In this document: positions 21,766 to 32,087 of the stretch, in pieces
How the letters are laid out: the number at the start of each line of letters is the position of its first letter
How positions within the stretch are numbered: position 1 is the stretch's first letter
Assembly: GCF_026151205.1 (NCBI RefSeq)
Contig: NC_087076.1
Coordinates: 7,168,902 to 7,232,901, forward strand
Source: Bolinopsis microptera
Lineage: Eukaryota; Ctenophora; Tentaculata; Lobata; Bolinopsidae
Length of the DNA: 64,000 bases
Reading direction: 5' to 3'
Made by a program: the position numbers and the translations under genes
The notes under the pieces: model-generated
Seen by the model: only the letters and a program-made list of their open reading frames with translations
Databases searched by the model: none
What the model was told of the DNA's origin: nothing

Positions 21766-23349
21766 TCAAGTAGATTTCCGAACATTCACCCTGTGAATTG
21801 CCGTAGATTTGTGGTCGGTGACGGACCTCATTGTATCCTCCACAAAAACATTACAAAAGCTACAAAAATGATAGCAAAAATGCTCGTTCTTCACATTTTG
21901 CCAGGTCAGTGTATCTAAATGAGGGTGATGGCTGATAGACTTGAACATGCCTGCAAGGCCAGGAGATTTAACAACTGGTGCATTAAATCGGGGAATAGCA
22001 TAGTTATCCTGAGCATTTTCAATGAAAAGGAAGAACTGCTGATGCCATTTGGTACATCGTTTATTCAGATGATCAGTTTTAGACTTGAAATTGTACGGAA
22101 CAACAGTTTCACAAGCATGACATATACACACAATTTGCTGGTTACGAAGGGCTATTGACCTAGGACGCGTATGATACTCCATTAAATGATCCATGAACTT
22201 GTGTTTTGGGACTGGAGCTGATTTTGCCGGACAATGTGCCCAACAGGCCACATACGGTTCCAAGCTGTTATTCAAATTTGGGCTTGGTTTCAAAACTATC
22301 TTCTGAATAAGCTTTGCACTAGACTGTCTCTTTCTTTTCATGGAAGAATGGAGGATTTTTGTTTTCTTCGTAGGTGAAGAAGTCGTGTTACTTATTTTAG
22401 GAGAAAGATTATCCTCTTTCTTAGCTGGTGCCAGAGATTTTTCCTTAACAGGTTTGTCACTGTTGTCTGTCGCCGATGATTCCGATTCATCTTCGATTAC
22501 AACTTCAATTTTTAGTCTCGATTCCGGGTGATCGTTTGTAATCGAATTGGAATCAAACGACGGATTTGGTCTGATACTTTCAAGTGAAGTTGAGTCAAGG
22601 ACTGAGGATGAAGAATGGCACCTCTTTCTTTTAGAAGGAGGTTGACACTTGTTTCTAAGATCACAACCTGGTGACGACGATCTGGCTTTTTTTCTTCGTT
22701 TGCCATTATTTCTATTTATGATCCAAACATTACCTGAATTTGTTGCATCATCACTGCACGCATTAAGTTGTTTCGACTGATTTATATCAACTTTGCTGAT
22801 AGCTACACTTTCGCAGCAGTCGGTGTCCTGACCGAGACCAGGAATATTTGATGGCTCGTTTTCGCCTTTGGAAAGTTTGATAATTGCATCTAATTTTGCC
22901 TTCTCAGCCTCTGTTTTAAGCAAGAGAGGCGAGTAATAACCTTTAACAGGTGGCAGCAATTGGATCGAAGGCTCATGAGAAAGTATGGGTAAAGGAATAC
23001 TATGGTCAACGATTACATTTGAAACTATTTCCATTCCCTCATGATCAGTAGACTCTGTGGGAAGTGTATTTGCATTTTGATTGTTCAATTTAGCAGAATC
23101 TTCTGAAAATGAAGTCAATATTTTTGGAACAGTTTTCTTGGAGTCAGAAGCACATTTTTTAACACGTTCATTGCTGATTGAACCACTTGACTGAGAGTTA
23201 GACGTCTTAGAGGCAGCAGTTGGACTAAGCAGCAACAAGTTGTTCTGTAATTGGTATGCTTGGCTCCGTGAGGTAAGGAGCTCTTCTATCTTACTCTGAT
23301 TGAATTCGATTATCGAAATCAGCATTTCCTCCTCAGCAGTTAAAGCCAT
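21766..23349 (-). CDS. Multi-finger C2H2 protein of the cluster
   Basis: 527 aa in one coding exon. An N-terminal helix (about 5-45) is followed by Ser/Lys-rich low-complexity sequence with basic patches (216-222, 238-244, 338-345) that could be nuclear localisation signals. Cys/His clusters follow: Cys369/Cys373 with His386/His393; Cys408/Cys410/Cys413 with His427 and His436; and a U1-type finger Cys496, Cys499, His513, His519 close to the C-terminus. Spacing is looser than in the other cluster members, so it is a more distant relative. The ATG at 23349 lies 30 nt after the acceptor TTTGTACAG. Function unknown. Confidence 0.78.
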   Translation of the reverse strand: MALTAEEEMLISIIEFNQSKIEELLTSRSQAYQLQNNLLLLSPTAASKTSNSQSSGSISNERVKKCASDSKKTVPKILTSFSEDSAKLNNQNANTLPTESTDHEGMEIVSNVIVDHSIPLPILSHEPSIQLLPPVKGYYSPLLLKTEAEKAKLDAIIKLSKGENEPSNIPGLGQDTDCCESVAISKVDINQSKQLNACSDDATNSGNVWIINRNNGKRRKKARSSSPGCDLRNKCQPPSKRKRCHSSSSVLDSTSLESIRPNPSFDSNSITNDHPESRLKIEVVIEDESESSATDNSDKPVKEKSLAPAKKEDNLSPKISNTTSSPTKKTKILHSSMKRKRQSSAKLIQKIVLKPSPNLNNSLEPYVACWAHCPAKSAPVPKHKFMDHLMEYHTRPRSIALRNQQIVCICHACETVVPYNFKSKTDHLNKRCTKWHQQFFLFIENAQDNYAIPRFNAPVVKSPGLAGMFKSISHHPHLDTLTWQNVKNEHFCYHFCSFCNVFVEDTMRSVTDHKSTAIHRVNVRKST

Positions 23350-23379
23350 AGTTGTTAATTAGGAATCGGCTCCGGAAAC

Positions 23380-24434
23380 CTGTACAAATATCATCGATTC
23401 AGAAAGTTTGAAAACTACATCATGTGCAATGTGCATTCATCAAAAAGCTGATTAATTTTAAATATTTGTCGCTACATATATTGTCTCGTCAACAATCATT
23501 ATATTAGTTATTGTCATACTGTCATATTATCAAAAATTTGATTCCATATGGTATTTCTAAATTACGAAAAAACTAATAAAAGAAATAGTTCTATAAATAT
23601 TATAATAACGTTAATATTTTTCATAACGATTAAAAAGAAAAATTCGATGATAATCAGGTATTTATATTTAAGTGATAGTATCAAATCAATAAATTATCCT
23701 TTGGGCCCGAAGGTAAAAAAGATTTTACAGACTATTTTCTTGGGTGATTTTTAAGCATCAATAAAACTGTAAAACAATGTTAAATATGTCTTTATCTATC
23801 AAACTTCAAATGCTAAAAGTTGACAAAGCGATATAAAATCAAAATCAAATAGGTCTTGAAAATGAAGAAAACAGACGAAATGTTAAAGTACCAACTAATT
23901 TTCTTAAATCTAAAATCACACTGAATATAGTTACCATACGTTTCCATAATTATATGATATTCAGTTTGGTTCATCCACACTTTCGACATTGCTCCAATCG
24001 TATTTGTGGTCTCAAGATTATTGAGGCACCCATTAATTTTTGGTCGACTTCATGGTTGACTTTCCCACATGAGTAAAACAGGCGACATTCACAGCAGGAC
24101 AAATACAAATAGCACACAGGTTGTTTAACGGGTCCCCTCAATGAGCTCTGAATGTGATAGCGAGGTTTCCACAAAGGTCTTTACCAGTGTCGAGTGATCT
24201 TCAGCTGTCGGGAATGTTGATCTTATGAGCTACGAAGTTTCCAGCTCAGTATCGCAACCTTATCCTCTGAAATATTTGATTGGAGGTCAGACCCATTTAA
24301 TAGGGAAATGCTGAGCAACACGGTTGATAACAGCCATAGCTAGGCTTTAACATATTATGTGGAAAGATCTAAAATTCTAGTAAAGCTGATTAAATCGGTG
24401 ATGATAGCTACTAGTCATATCAATGCGAAAATTA
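23380..24434. other. Intergenic spacer with a possible Cys-rich remnant
   Basis: Mostly AT-rich. On the minus strand, 23971-24159 is open, begins after an acceptor-like CACATTCAG, and encodes about 62 residues with CCEC and QCRKC pairs. It could be a remnant of a zinc-binding exon or chance; no partner exon with a fitting phase was found. Confidence 0.3.
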
Positions 24435-27400
24435 TTACCTTCTAACATTGGTGTAAACACCACTGTATGTAGGTTTGTGACTGTAAGTGGGGCCACCGTA
24501 AGAAACTGCTGGAGGCATGGACTGAGCATAAGACAATGCTGGAGGCATGGACTGAGCGTAAGACAGTGCTGGAGGCGTGGACTGTTGATCACCTTGCTTC
24601 AGTTTATCGTATGCTGAGCTGTAAGTACTTCTGGTATTGTCAGAGTAAGATTGGTTTGAAGGAGGTGCATTGTTAAAAATGCTCCCAGCTTTACTACCAG
24701 AGGATGGCACAAATTCATCAGGAGTAGGCTTTCTTGCCATGTTCATAATGGGTCTGTTTGGCCATGAAATTTCTCGAGATGTCTGTTCAACATAACTACT
24801 ATGATGGGAATCAAAAGGAGGATTACGGCTTTGTGAAGTGTTTTCAGAGTGAGGATTCTGGTCACCAAAGTTTTGACCATGACTAGCTGGGACCTTGCCA
24901 GACCCAAACCAGGGTTGTTGTGGCTGTGGCTGAAAATTTTGCTCTGTTTGGTAACTGCTCCTATTTGAATCACCATGATTGAACTCTTTACGTGCTTCAA
25001 TGTTGGGAAACTTATTTGAACCAACATCCAGATTTTTGAATAACTCAGTATTTGAATTACCAGGAGTGAGTCGATTGAACCCTGTAGGTACGTCATTGTT
25101 GGGAAACTTATTCGAACCAACATCCAGATTTTTGAACAACTCAGCATTTGAATCACCAGGAGTGATTCGATTGAACCCTGTCCGTACTTCATTGTTGGGA
25201 AACTTATTTGGACCAACATCCAGATTTTTGAACAACTCAGCATTTGAATCACCAGGAGTGATTCGATTGAACCCTGTCCGTACTTCATTGTTGGGAAACT
25301 TATTTGGACCAACATCCAGATTTTTGAACAACTCAGCATTTGAATCACCAGGAGTGATTCGATTGAACCCTGTCCGCACTTCATTGTTGGGAAACTTATT
25401 TGGACCAACATCCAGATTTTTAAACAAATCAGCATTACTATATTTTTGATGCTCATTGATTCCACCATATTGGCCAAAGGACTGAGATCCAATGTTTTGT
25501 TGAAATTTGTCACCACTTGAGCTTCTGTCGGAACCAAATGATCCAGAATTCTTTCCATAATGGCTGATCGATGGAGCTAATGTAGAGCCGTACGTGTAAG
25601 GACCTTGGAATGGAGCAGAATGTGAGGAGGTGGGACTGAAACTCTTAACCCTTTCACTTGAATTGTCCCTGCTCGTTCTCGGTATTTCTGGTCGAGAGGG
25701 ATAGTTTTGATAGCTTTGCAAATTATTTCCATGGTTATAAGTGTCATTCACTCCTCGATTGGGAAACTGCTCTTGATTCCTAGAATTCATATTCATAAAA
25801 GGTGGAGGGTCCCTCTTTTGCAACATCTCTTGACTATTAATCATACCAGCAATACTGCTGTTTGGTGAAGATATTGGAATATCATGTATGGCAGATGCGG
25901 AATTAGGCACACGAGAGGAATAAGGTAGGGGAGCTGATGCCAATGGAGCTTTTTGCAGTGGAGAAGAAAATCTTGTGGTAGGGTCCCGATAATATGGTGC
26001 ATTTTGTGACTTCATTTGTTCTGGAGTTGAAGGCCGATTTTGATACTTGAAAGGAACTGAACCCGGCACTGAAAAGTAAGATAATATTATACATCAAAAC
26101 ATGACAAATTGAATAAATTTAGTTTGCAGCACACATATAATACATGACTCATGAAATCCCATTTTTTATTGCTGTTTTTTATCATTTAGTGCAATTTAAG
26201 ACACTGTGAAAGCACAATTGTAATAATACTGACCAAGTTGAGTTTGACTGGAGCTGTAAGGTGGGAAACTTGAACGCTGTGATTGAAAAGATGAAGGAGG
26301 CTGATTGACCATGCTTAATGCCATGTCAGGGGTTCCCTCATTTTCATAATTTGTAACTGTAGCTGTAGGAGCATCTCTTCCAATACGATCTCTGTTGCGA
26401 TCCATCATTACTTCCATCTGCTTGATAGTTTTCATGGCTGATACAATTTTCTTCGAAGTTTCTCTTCTTTTTTTGTGCTCTGCAGTGTTGAGTTGAACAT
26501 TTACGTCAGGTTGTGTGACTTTAACATAAATCAAGTAATGCTTCTTCGACCTAACATGCTTTTCTACTTGAATCTCAGAGTTGCAGTTGATTTTGCACAA
26601 AGAGCAGTGGTATGCATCCATCACGTTATCATCACAATCCTTTACCGTTTTCACTGACATGTATTCTCTTCCAACAGCAGGTGTTTCCGACTCTTGTATT
26701 TCTTCCAGTTGTTCTCTGATTTTGTCCTCTTGATCATGCAGTATCTCAGGTTCTGGAACTACTCGTCCTATTTTAACATACGCTTGAACTAACGCTTGAT
26801 GACTTCTGTGGTTTGCATGCTCATTATATTTCTTTTGCCCTCGACAAATGATATCACACAATTTACACTTTATGACAAGGTCATGTCTTTTGTATTTTTT
26901 AACATTTGCTGAATCAGTCTGAGACAGTTGCCGTATTTTTGTTAGGACAGCTTCATGATGTTTTTTGCCATTCAAATGTTTTCGAAAGTGGGACACATCG
27001 CTCGACTCAATCATGCATAGCAAACAAACGTGATACCCAACTCTTTGGGATACATACTGGGCTTGTATCTTATCGTAATTACTTGGTTCAGGCTCAGGTT
27101 CAGGAACATTGTGCAGAAGAGGGGTTCCGTGATTACCATTATTCTGATGCATTGCTTCTGGAGTAGGATTCTGATACAACCATGGCTGCTTCTGTTCCTG
27201 AGTTTGCACAGGGTAGCTTATTGTAGCCTTGAGGCTCTGTTCAACTTCTGGTCGAGTAGACTTCATTACTTCTTTACTTTTGCTGCGCCGATGCGTATGA
27301 TTAGTTATTTTATTGTCCTCTTCTTTTTCTTTTATAGACTCAGCTTCTATCACAACTTTAGCCACCAGAGTCTGATAACGTTTGATCTTCTTTTCAAGAT

Positions 27401-29289
27401 TAGATGGATCAATGTTGTTAGAAAGAAATGATTTGATTCTGTTCTCAATTGCTTCAATCAGTTCTTGGACATCTGAAGAACTCTTTAGGCCATCAACTCT
27501 TGCTGCAAGTGCTTGAAACGCTTCTTCATCCTCATCTTTACCTAACTTGATTTGAATTATTTTACTTGAAGATTCTTTGGCATGGTCATCTACTTCAACA
27601 GGTTTTTTCCTATATGCTGGTGTTCTGCCATCTTCAATGTCATTCTTGGCTTCCTCATCCGACATTTCCATATCAGAATGACTGACGTCACTAACTTTTT
27701 GCTCCTCGGATGCAACTGAAATGTTATCAATACAAGGACTAATCGCTTCCATATCAAATGGATCAGTTTTCATTTTCTTAATATCAGTGGAAGCATCAGC
27801 GCTGGTATTGTATTTCAGATGAAGTTTTTCTAAAATTTGAGGTGACCCCCTTCCATCACTTGAGTCTGAACTAGCTGAACGAAGATGGCTTTTCTTTCTG
27901 GTCTTTGTGTTTGAAGGATTGATGATTCCCCGTTTTTCTAAAATAGATTCCATAGCCTCACGAAGTTTTTTCTTCTTATCTTCGTCAATTGGGCCACTGT
28001 GCTGAGCTTGAAGCATTTCTTCAGCTTGTTTCTGTATTAGATTCAAAATGGCATCCTTAGATCCAATACTATTTTCTTGGTCCAATAGTGATGTAAGGCT
28101 ACTTTGAGCATTTTCAGGAGATGTTTTCTTTGGGGAGAGGGATCTTTTTTCAGTTGTTGTAATTTTTGTTGGTGATCTCGATCTATCCTTTGGGCGTTTT
28201 GATGGCCTATATTTTCCAGATCCCCTAGATTGTGCAGGTGACCTATTTCTGTAGGGAGATCTGGTTCTCCTTGGGGATCTAGATCTGCGATCTCTCTTTT
28301 GTGATTGTGGTGCAACTTCTTTGATTTCAGGTCTATTAGTTTCCAAATGGTCACGACTTTTGTGAATACTGACATCTTTTGAAGTTTGTTTGCTTCTACT
28401 ATCAAAAACTGGTCTTTTCACATAAGTCGGCTTCCGAATTGAATTGGTTGGCCTTTGGGCTCTTTGATCTACATTACGTTTTCTTACATTGAAACTCTTT
28501 GTTAAAATGGGGCTAGAAGAAAGACTGTTATCGGGAGATTCAGGCTTTTCAAGTAATGGTGCAGGACTGCTTCTTCCATTAAATGTTATTGTCCTCTTAA
28601 TTCTCACTACAGAACTGGCAGGATTTTTATATGAAGGCTGTTTCTCCTCAGCTTTGTTTTGCACAACGTTTGGTGATTCAGGCGGAAGCTCATCAGCAGA
28701 AATGTCAGTCAAAGGTGACAAAGCGTCATCATTGATAAGTATTGGTTTAGAAGAATCTTCATTGCTTCTTTCCGATTTTGAAGGAGATGATTCCTTAGAA
28801 TTTGCTTTGAGAGTTTTGACAATTTTTCCATCGACAACAACAATTTTGGTTCCATCAGCACGTTTGATAACTTTACCAAATGTCTTCTTTTTACCTGAAT
28901 CATTGATTAACTATTCATCATGATCATCATAACTTTTCTAGGAATCAAAAAATTTAAATGAATATAATTTTTATTTATGCACATTTTCATGTCAATTTGT
29001 TCATATTATAATTATGTACCGAGTCACGAATTTAGATTTTCAGATCATGTAAGATCATTTTATTGTGAATCTGCTAAGTAACAATTTGACGATTCGTTTC
29101 TAATTTCAAACCTTGAGACGAACCCACGGTAGCATAGTTAGATCTCGTTGGTTGGGTAAAGATTACAGGCTTGACAGGTTCTGAATTCTTTAGCGGTTGT
29201 GATGATCCACCAGCCGGGCGGTAAGTTATTCCATCTTTACGAATTATCTTTGTGACTTTCTTTGGAACTGCTTTACTTGTTGCAGACAT
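24435..29289 (-). CDS. Large SR/three-finger U1-like zinc-finger protein (3 coding exons)
   Basis: Exons 29112-29289, 26234-28894 and 24435-26068 join in frame (CAAG/GTTTGA to TTCAG/GT; CTTG/GTCAGT to TTTTCAG/TG) to about 1490 aa. An SR tract lies at about 262-317. Three fingers with exact Cys-x2-Cys-x12-His-x5-His spacing are at about 683-705, 736-758 and 823-845, the arrangement of JAZ/ZNF346- and ZFR-like dsRNA-binding proteins. The last exon is Gln/Asn/Pro/Ser-rich and holds five 32-residue repeats (about 1158-1315) centred on ELFKNLDVGPNKFPN. The ATG is 17 nt after the acceptor TGTTACAG. The stop TAA could also be read as a donor (AAG/GTAATA), but no fitting next exon was found. Role likely in nuclear RNA metabolism (inference). 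Confidence 0.83.
24964..25436. repeat. 96-bp coding tandem repeat, five copies
   Basis: Five in-frame copies of a 96-bp unit (32 codons). The second and third are almost identical while the outer ones have diverged, pointing to recent unequal crossover or slippage inside the coding exon. Confidence 0.9.
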
Positions 29290-29726
29290 ACCTAATTATA
29301 CTTAACCTGTAACAGATACAATCGTTCAGTTAAAAAGCGGTGAAATGTTTCAAAATCAACATTCAATTATCATAACTATAGAACTATATAACGTTGATGC
29401 ACTCTATTATGATCATTTTTGTCCATCCTTCAAGTCTCAGTTCTCACTCAGTATACACCCTTCCATGAATAATTTTAGACGGCTAGATTTTGAGTTCCCA
29501 GCTATAAAATGACGAATAGATATTTACTTAGCATTATTACTACCATAACAATAACTTTAATTTCAAAATTAAAACAACTTTAACAAAACTTAATCTAAAA
29601 AATGTCCTAGTGAGCTCTTACTACCCTCAAATCTCAAATAAATCTTAAATATAAATCTTCTGGCCGTAATTTCTTTAAATGTAATGATAAGCAGATCTTG
29701 GGTAAAAACATAATGTCTCAGTAAAT

Positions 29727-30245
29727 TCAAGATATTGAACACCAGGACCCCGGCGCTCCTGGTTCGTCTGCAACATCACTCTCCCTTCTTTGTGCCTTAG
29801 AATGCACTTCTTCTTCGTCACTAGAAAAGGCTTCTGATAAGCTGTCTACAAATCTGTCTCGCAATGCTTCTAGTTGTACTACTTTAACCTCCCTGGGAGA
29901 AACAGTCAGATTAAGATTAAGATTGGGAAGACTGAATACGATGAAAGATAAATGATTGTTGAAAGAACATACATTTTTCGTTTTTAATTAGACTTTTAGT
30001 TCTAACGACATCTTAAAAAGTAGTAACAAAGCAAAGTCTCACTCTATCTCGTAATATTCAGCACTCTGATCCCTGATCGGTTGAATAACTCCTAGCTCGA
30101 ATCCACCACAAAACAACTCGAGAGTTTCATCTGAACTACTTGACGGATCACATGACATGCATGTGATGGGATTGTAAACAGGACATCTCACAGTGAACAG
30201 ATAGCTGTGATCTTCCAACAACCGAACTGAGGAATAGGAGTTGAT
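29727..30245 (-). CDS. Last two coding exons of an unrecognised gene
   Basis: Exons 30043-30245 and 29727-29892 have good sites (TACTTCAG/ATC, AGA/GTGAGA, CTCCCAG/GGAG) and join in phase 2 to a 122-residue C-terminal tail ending in a TGA. The first exon has four cysteines (FTVRCP, TCMSC, LFCGGF), the second an acidic helix with FSSDEEE. I do not recognise the family. Upstream exons should lie above 30245 but were not found before the WD40 gene, so the model is incomplete. The stop lies only about 420 bp from the acceptor of the next gene downstream (24435-29289). Confidence 0.55.
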
Positions 30246-32061
30246 CTGAAGTAAAACAAATTTTTTTTTTTTTTTTTTAAGTAAAACAAATTTTATTTTA
30301 TACCCACAATCAATTCATATTTAGTTCAAATATTTAAAGTCAAAATAACCATTTCACATAAGTGGTTATATTATAATAAAATAATTTGTGATAAATTAAT
30401 AAATTAATTTACACTCAAAAATGAACAAAATATACACAATTTTTACCTAGTGCAACACTGGTTCAGCGCGCGGCTGATCGAAAAAGTTTGATTTGATTTA
30501 CTAACTACAGTGTACAGCGTACATGAAAAATTACTTACTGAATCTTTTAATACTAGACAGATTTTAATTCAGATGTTGTTCAATGAGTTAGCCACAAAAA
30601 TGTTCAAATTATGTAGGAGGGTAAAGGACACAATTGCTAGTAGTGCTTCTTTGTGCCCGTTGACTACAATGAACATTTTGCGGTGTTTCTCCAGACGGCT
30701 TTTATCGGAGTGCGTGTTATTTACTTGGTTATGCACAAGCCAGGCCAACATTTTGTTTTTGTGTCAGCCGTGCTATCAGGTTGCAGAGTATTATAAACAC
30801 TAAACAATTATCTATACTATAATTTAAACTTGACGAAATTTCCCCGGCAACGGGGACATAGAAGAAAAAACACCGAAAATCGACCTCAAAATGACCCTTT
30901 GGTGAAATCAAACCCAGCTCGCAAATGGAGTTGAAACCTCGCCATTTTTAGCAGGGTTGTAAAAAAAGGATAGGAATAGGCTATAGCATTCTTAGAATTT
31001 TGATTTAGGCTTTAGATTTTTTATAATTAACGTCGGAAGTGAGGTAAAATAACCGTTAGAATAATGTCGTTATTTTAGCAAAGGTTTACTGCGCTGTTGC
31101 GTAGCAACGTTAAAATGCACGTGCGCGAGCAATAACATCTTAACTACGCGCGTTGTGATGCTGTATGCTACGTCATAATTTCAAAACTAGCTCACATTTA
31201 CGCTCACGCTATGACTTATATTCATAACTTTGGTTGTGATTGGTATTTTTTGATGCGGTAAAAAGTATCGTTTTGGGAATCCAAATACTAACAACGCTGT
31301 CGCCATTGTTAGATAAATTCCATTATGTCTACAGTATAACAGAGCTATATGACGAAGAGAAATTAAAACATAACTGATTTTTAAAATTTCCTCGAACAAA
31401 GCTTTCGACTAGCGGGTTTCTAGTACACTATACAAATTTGCTAATACAATATCATGCAGAGTCCGATCTAGCTGCAAACGTCAGACACCACAGTTCAGCC
31501 GCCAAGTACCGTTTAAGTGAACACCGAAACACGAGGTTTAGGTGTCATTTTGTAAATCACTTTATGGATGGATAATTCAGTAATTGTTGAAGAAAATTAC
31601 AGTCACTGCCACCTATAGCGTTATGTCATGGGTCTGATTAACGGCCAAGAATAAACGTACGTGCGCGCTTAAGAAACCCGCGCTTGAATGTTGAGGTAGG
31701 GAGTAGCTGCGGCGCGCTTTTAACATATATTACATATAGCGCCGTACGGAAACGGCAATATATAAGTAATTAAGTATTTGTTTACATAAATTCCACGTTT
31801 TTATCAATAATCTAGCATGGTCCAAAACTGTTAAAGTTGTCATTATGACACTCATTATCGAACCTGCTTTGGGCATCTAGAAGAGATCGGTTTAGCCTTG
31901 ATTTGATTGAGTTACAGGATGTGTTCACAAGAGTGGACAAACTAATCAGGACTGGGTACAATCATCAATGGCTGGGATCAAGGCTTCTGTGCCAAAATTC
32001 TTATTATCCACAATCAAATTCACGTTCAATACAAGCACAATATGTCATAATAATCAGATAT
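30246..32061. other. Gap between gene fragments; no clear exons
   Basis: Starts with a T18 run flanked by direct copies of AAGTAAAACAAATTT (30249 and 30279). 31080-31180 and 31640-31740 are richer in CpG/GCGC. Missing upstream exons of the 29727 gene may be hidden here, but no open stretch with convincing splice sites could be assigned. Confidence 0.4.
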
Positions 32062-32067
32062 TTTATT
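32062..32067 (-). terminator. Poly(A) signal AATAAA for the WD40 gene
   Basis: TTTATT on the plus strand, 21 nt after the stop codon at 32088 on the minus strand. Confidence 0.45.
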
Positions 32068-32087
32068 TTGAACTCTGATCTTTGAAC

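Noticed and set aside
24743..25558. 271-codon minus-strand frame with repeated KIWMLVQISFPTM units
   Set aside because: Alternative frame of the 96-bp repeat; the other frame continues through both splice sites and joins the finger exon.
2828..29289. The cluster frames as exons of one giant gene
   Set aside because: Each frame has its own ATG after the acceptor and its own stop before the next frame, and the conserved C-terminal module ends near each stop.
30510..30803. 97-codon plus-strand frame preceded by an acceptor-like CTAACTACAG
   Set aside because: No recognisable motif, no partner exon, and opposite to all supported genes; treated as chance.
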